A stretch of 64,000 nucleotides of DNA, taken from positions 1 to 64,000 of the forward strand of contig SCEG01000002.1 of the NCBI GenBank assembly GCA_004102805.1, read 5' to 3'. Below, piece after piece: positions 60,906-64,000 of the stretch (its first letter is position 1; every line of letters starts with the position of its first letter). Position numbers and translations under genes: made by a program. The notes under the pieces are model-generated. The model ran no database searches and was not told the origin of the DNA. It saw only the letters and a list, made by a program, of their open reading frames with translations. This DNA comes from Muribaculaceae bacterium Isolate-002 (NCI). Its GTDB lineage: Bacteria; Bacteroidota; Bacteroidia; Bacteroidales; Muribaculaceae.

Positions 60906-62273
60906 TCAGGCGGTCTGCACCTCGTTCATCACCTTCACACGCACATTGGTGATGCGGTGATGCTCGATGTCAAGGATAAGGAAGCGGCACCGGCCGTAGA
61001 CAAGCGGCTCCTTTTCCTTGGGGAAATCACCTTTGATGGCAAGGAGCATGCCTGCCAGGGTCTCGCAGTCTTCTGTGATGTCGGCATAATCTTCCTCGTC
61101 GAGTCCTGTAATGCGGAAAAAGTCGTTGAGCAGGGTGCGTCCTTCAAATATATATGTATCGTCGGGCAGACGCTTGTAGGTCTTTTCCTCCTCGTCATAT
61201 TCGTCGTTGATATCGCCTACGATTTCTTCAAGCACATCCTCGAGAGTCACGATGCCTTGCGTTCCGCCAAATTCGTCAATCACGATGGCAAGATGTATCT
61301 TCATCTTGCGGAAATCCTCAAGCAGATCGTCGATAGTGCGCGACTCCGGCACGAAGTAAGGCTTGCGCACGAGGTTCTGCCACCTGAAATCCTTGCTCTC
61401 TTTGCCGATATATGGCAGAAGGTCGCGGGCGTAGAGCACACCGCGTATATTGTCCTGTGTGGTCTCGCACACCGGCAGACGGGCATAGCCTGACTGGAGC
61501 ACCACCTCCATCACTTTGTCGAAGTTCCAGGCGATGTCGAGGTCGGTGATGTCGACGCGCGGAGTCATGACTTCCGATGCAGTGGTGTCGCCGAAGCGCA
61601 GTATCTCTTTGAGCATCTCACGGTCGGCACCATTTTTCATGTCGGTGATCTCGAGGGCTTTTTCAAGCTCGTCGGTCGATATATTGTCATGCTTCTTTGT
61701 CACGACACGGTTGACGATGCCGGAGCTTTTGACAAGTATCGATGACAGTGAGTGGAAGAGCCGCATGAGGAATGTCACACCGCCGATTGACCTTTTTGCC
61801 CATGCCAGAGGATTCTGCTTGGCAAGCAGTTTCGGAAAAATTTCGCCGAAAAGAAGAATGAGGAAGGTCAGGATGACTGTCTGAAGCACGAAACTCAACA
61901 CCGCCGACATGCCGGAAAACACCGGCCCGAGGGCAAAGTTGCACAACACCACGATGGTGACATTGACAAGATTGTTGGCTATGAGTATTGTCGCGAGAAG
62001 ACGTTCGGGCTGTTCGATGACATTGCGTATGCGGTCGCCGGAGCGGTCGTCGTCAAGTCGCTCGTCGTCGGGGTCGAGCGAGAAAAAAGCTATTTCACTG
62101 CCTGATACAAAGCCTGACACAAACAGGCAAAGTATGCCGAATGCGAGCGCTACTGCCTGCGCCGCGCCGAAACTTGTGATTTCTGCCAGAATGCCGCTTG
62201 TGATTTCAGTAGCAGGTAAAGGGTCTACGTCCAAAATATATCGATATTGGTTAGAAATAAGGGCTTCCGGCAC
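60906..62273 (-). CDS. gldE: GldE: CNNM/CBS-domain membrane protein (CorC/HlyC family)
   Basis: A 455-residue inner-membrane protein. The N-terminal CNNM (DUF21) domain of about four helices contains SGSEIAFFSLDP and LFGEIFPKLLAKQNP. It is followed by a CBS pair (ASEVMTPRVDITDLD, RLPVCETTQDNIRGVLYARDLL, IDEFGGTQGIVTLEDVLEEIVGDI) and a CorC-type transporter-associated domain. Homologues are implicated in Mg2+ or Co2+ handling. It heads the gldE-gldD-PPTase unit and has a consensus promoter. Confidence 0.92.
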   Translation of the reverse strand: MPEALISNQYRYILDVDPLPATEITSGILAEITSFGAAQAVALAFGILCLFVSGFVSGSEIAFFSLDPDDERLDDDRSGDRIRNVIEQPERLLATILIANNLVNVTIVVLCNFALGPVFSGMSAVLSFVLQTVILTFLILLFGEIFPKLLAKQNPLAWAKRSIGGVTFLMRLFHSLSSILVKSSGIVNRVVTKKHDNISTDELEKALEITDMKNGADREMLKEILRFGDTTASEVMTPRVDITDLDIAWNFDKVMEVVLQSGYARLPVCETTQDNIRGVLYARDLLPYIGKESKDFRWQNLVRKPYFVPESRTIDDLLEDFRKMKIHLAIVIDEFGGTQGIVTLEDVLEEIVGDINDEYDEEEKTYKRLPDDTYIFEGRTLLNDFFRITGLDEEDYADITEDCETLAGMLLAIKGDFPKEKEPLVYGRCRFLILDIEHHRITNVRVKVMNEVQTA

Positions 62274-62316
62274 CCGTCAGGTGATAGTGCAGAGTGCCGT
62301 GAGCCGTTGGTTTCCG

Positions 62317-62346
62317 CAAAGATACAAAAAATAGTGCAATGCGCAA
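62317..62346 (-). promoter_or_regulatory. Promoter of gldE-gldD-PPTase unit
   Basis: On the minus strand, TTG (62344-62346), 19 bases and TATCTTTG (62317-62324) match the consensus. The leader to the ATG at 62273 is about 37 bases. Confidence 0.65.
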
Positions 62347-62377
62347 GCGGTTATGGTTCCATTCGGCGCGCGACGGT

Positions 62378-64000
62378 TTATTTTCCCGTCAGCGACTTTA
62401 TGAAACCGATTTCTTTCTTGCTATAGGGACTTCCGTCAGGGCGGAAAATGTCGTGAAACCACACTTTGGGTTCCTTGCCCGACGGTATGGTCTCGGCCCA
62501 TGAGTAGATAGTGTTGGTCTTTCCCTTCACAAACCCCCAGTTGATTGCTCCGATGTTGTGCTCCTTGAGTATGGGCATTATAGTCTCGAATGTGCTTCCC
62601 GACGTACGGGCCATGTATTCGGTGCACACCACCGGCCGGTTGAGCATCTTGAGCGACTGCGCCAGAACACGGTGGCTGTCGGCGCCGGAATAATTATGAT
62701 AGCTGATTATATCGGAATTGTTGAGACAAAAAGAATTGAGTCTGTCAAAGCGTTTGTCGCCGACACACCATATCCCCACTGTCAGAGGCTGCGACGGATT
62801 ACATGAGCGAGCCCATTCAAACGCTTTCTCCACCAGTGGCAGCGACGCGCCGTACTGGTCGTTTCCTCCGGGTTCATTATAAAGATCCCAGAACAGGATA
62901 CGGTCATCTCCGGCAAACGTGCCCACTATGTCGGTGACGTAGGCTTCGAGTTTGGGAAAGAGAGTGTCGGGATTTTCCCTTCGGCTCATAGAGGGGTCAC
63001 GCACCCATCCTGAATTATGCACTCCCGGACGCGGCTCCGGCTGACGGCCGTAGTGCGACTCCGCATTCCAGCAGTCGTCGAAAAACACCAGATGCGGACG
63101 TATGGAATGCGCGGCGCATATATTGAGGAATTCATCGATGCGCTTGACAAATCCGTCGCGGTCGTTTTCCCACACCACACTGCTCAGGAACACCCTCAGG
63201 GTGTTGAATCCGAGCTCCTCGGCCCATCCGAGTTCCTTGTCGATAAGTTCGGGCGACCAGGTGTCGGCGCTCCACATCTCTATCTGGTTGATGGCGTCGG
63301 AGGGTATATAGTTACATCCGGCGAGCCACGGCTGACGCGCACTCCACTCGGCGGCTTTCGCCTCGCTCCATCTTGTGCCGGATGCACTGTCGTGCATGCC
63401 TCTGGCGGCAAGATATGATATCAGCCTTTGCGGCCGGTCGGTCTGTATTATGCGACACCCGATGCTGTCGATGAGATATCCGTAGCCGTCGGCATCATCG
63501 GCCAGCGACGCATCATCGTCATGACCGCCGACCATACTGTCCCACAACGTGTTGTACCAGATAAGACTTTTACCGCGCAACATGTCGGCCGCTTTCCGCG
63601 GCATCGGATTGGAATCGGATGAATACATAAGTTCGAAAGCCACAGGGTCAAGCTCTCTTACTGCTTCCTCTATACGAGCCTCGGCGTCTGACAAATCGAG
63701 ATTTACAATCGGCATATAGATGACATCATCAAGATATTTTCCATAACGGCTTTTGACTTCGGCCGCCGGCAAATATCCCTTCATGACAATCTGCCGGGTT
63801 GTGCCGGTGCGTTCGAGCAGTTCGTACACTTCGTCGAAATATCTGTCAGCCTTGTCAAGATTGAACATCACTTTTCCTTTTGTGGCGGTCAGCACCTCCT
63901 CGAGAGTCGGCACACGGCATACAGTGTGAATGGCGCAGCCGTTGCGCAGTCTGAGCGACTTAATATGCCCGAGGGTGTTGTCGGCGACCTCGCCCGAACC
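62378..64000 (-). CDS. GDPD-GH5 fusion protein (5' end outside window)
   Basis: 540 residues are visible and the frame stays open to position 64000, so the N-terminus is missing. A GTG at 63913 is not the start: residues before it (GSGEVADNTLGHIKSLRL) continue a glycerophosphodiester phosphodiesterase domain that runs to about residue 200 (VPTLEEVLTATKGKVMFNLDKADRYFDEVYELL). A GH5-like cellulase-type barrel follows, with acid/base Glu in FWDLYNEPGG and nucleophile Glu in VVCTEYMART. The pairing suggests an exported enzyme acting on glycerophospho-sugar polymers or glycans. Substrate is unknown. Confidence 0.85.
   Translation of the reverse strand, partial: GSGEVADNTLGHIKSLRLRNGCAIHTVCRVPTLEEVLTATKGKVMFNLDKADRYFDEVYELLERTGTTRQIVMKGYLPAAEVKSRYGKYLDDVIYMPIVNLDLSDAEARIEEAVRELDPVAFELMYSSDSNPMPRKAADMLRGKSLIWYNTLWDSMVGGHDDDASLADDADGYGYLIDSIGCRIIQTDRPQRLISYLAARGMHDSASGTRWSEAKAAEWSARQPWLAGCNYIPSDAINQIEMWSADTWSPELIDKELGWAEELGFNTLRVFLSSVVWENDRDGFVKRIDEFLNICAAHSIRPHLVFFDDCWNAESHYGRQPEPRPGVHNSGWVRDPSMSRRENPDTLFPKLEAYVTDIVGTFAGDDRILFWDLYNEPGGNDQYGASLPLVEKAFEWARSCNPSQPLTVGIWCVGDKRFDRLNSFCLNNSDIISYHNYSGADSHRVLAQSLKMLNRPVVCTEYMARTSGSTFETIMPILKEHNIGAINWGFVKGKTNTIYSWAETIPSGKEPKVWFHDIFRPDGSPYSKKEIGFIKSLTGK

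Noticed and set aside
62378-63913. Complete cellulase gene starting at GTG 63913
   Set aside because: The frame is open to the window edge and the residues before the GTG continue the GDPD domain, so the gene is partial.
1-64000. tRNA or rRNA genes
   Set aside because: I looked for T-loop (GGTTCGAATCC-like) and acceptor pairings and for rRNA-like stretches and found none that I could support.

Overview
The window is a piece of a Bacteroidales chromosome. A gut Muribaculaceae-type organism is my best guess, which is inference. The signs are: many promoters of the Bacteroidetes housekeeping sigma type (TTG or TTTG, about 20 bases, TAnnTTTG); an FtsL-like protein of the Bacteroidetes kind; DUF2851, DUF3467 and DUF5715 proteins; a GldE/GldD pair; and a cobalamin-regulated TonB-dependent receptor beside a BtuG-like propeller. 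Coding DNA is GC-rich apart from one AT-rich gene (dinD). I saw no rRNA, tRNA, CRISPR array or intact prophage.

Layout. Positions 1-1650: a MATE exporter on the minus strand with its terminator and a REP-like doublet. 2023-17397: a dcw cell-wall and division cluster in the order rsmH, ftsL-like, ftsI, murE, mraY, murD, ftsW, murG, murC, ftsQ, ftsA, ftsZ, without mraZ at the head. A consensus promoter inside the end of murC can drive ftsQAZ separately. 17632-26474: low-molecular-weight phosphatase, M15-like lipoprotein, large AsmA-type protein, HAD phosphatase, aroB, Cof-type HAD phosphatase and an orphan sensor kinase. 26475-29325: a dispersed repeat, a lone phage-type terminase large subunit, and a 517-base gap with a probable minus-strand small transcript. 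29326-35254: DUF2851 protein, channel-like protein with a non-GYG filter, alpha/beta hydrolase, and three FKBP prolyl isomerases in one minus-strand operon.

35255-41503: a second copy of the dispersed repeat runs straight into a promoter, a cobalamin riboswitch and a three-gene unit: TonB-dependent receptor, secreted beta-propeller, and a large unrecognised secreted protein. The last two share a C-terminal motif. This is the best candidate for an undescribed variant system. 41724-46693: secreted GH31 enzyme, LPG-synthase-type membrane protein, an AraC regulator whose promoter lies inside a 23-base inverted repeat, and DUF3467. 46872-50608: cysS, a saccharopine dehydrogenase-like enzyme, tonB and a 47-residue membrane protein.

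50870-55655: a glycogen-type alpha-glucan unit of debranching enzyme, GT4 glycosyltransferase and a GH57 protein lacking its expected catalytic Asp. 55733-56587: AT-rich dinD between two hairpins. 56730-64000, all minus: malic enzyme, small lipoprotein, phosphopantetheinyl transferase with gldD and gldE, and a GDPD-GH5 fusion cut by the window edge. All functions are assigned by reading motifs and context; no database search was run.
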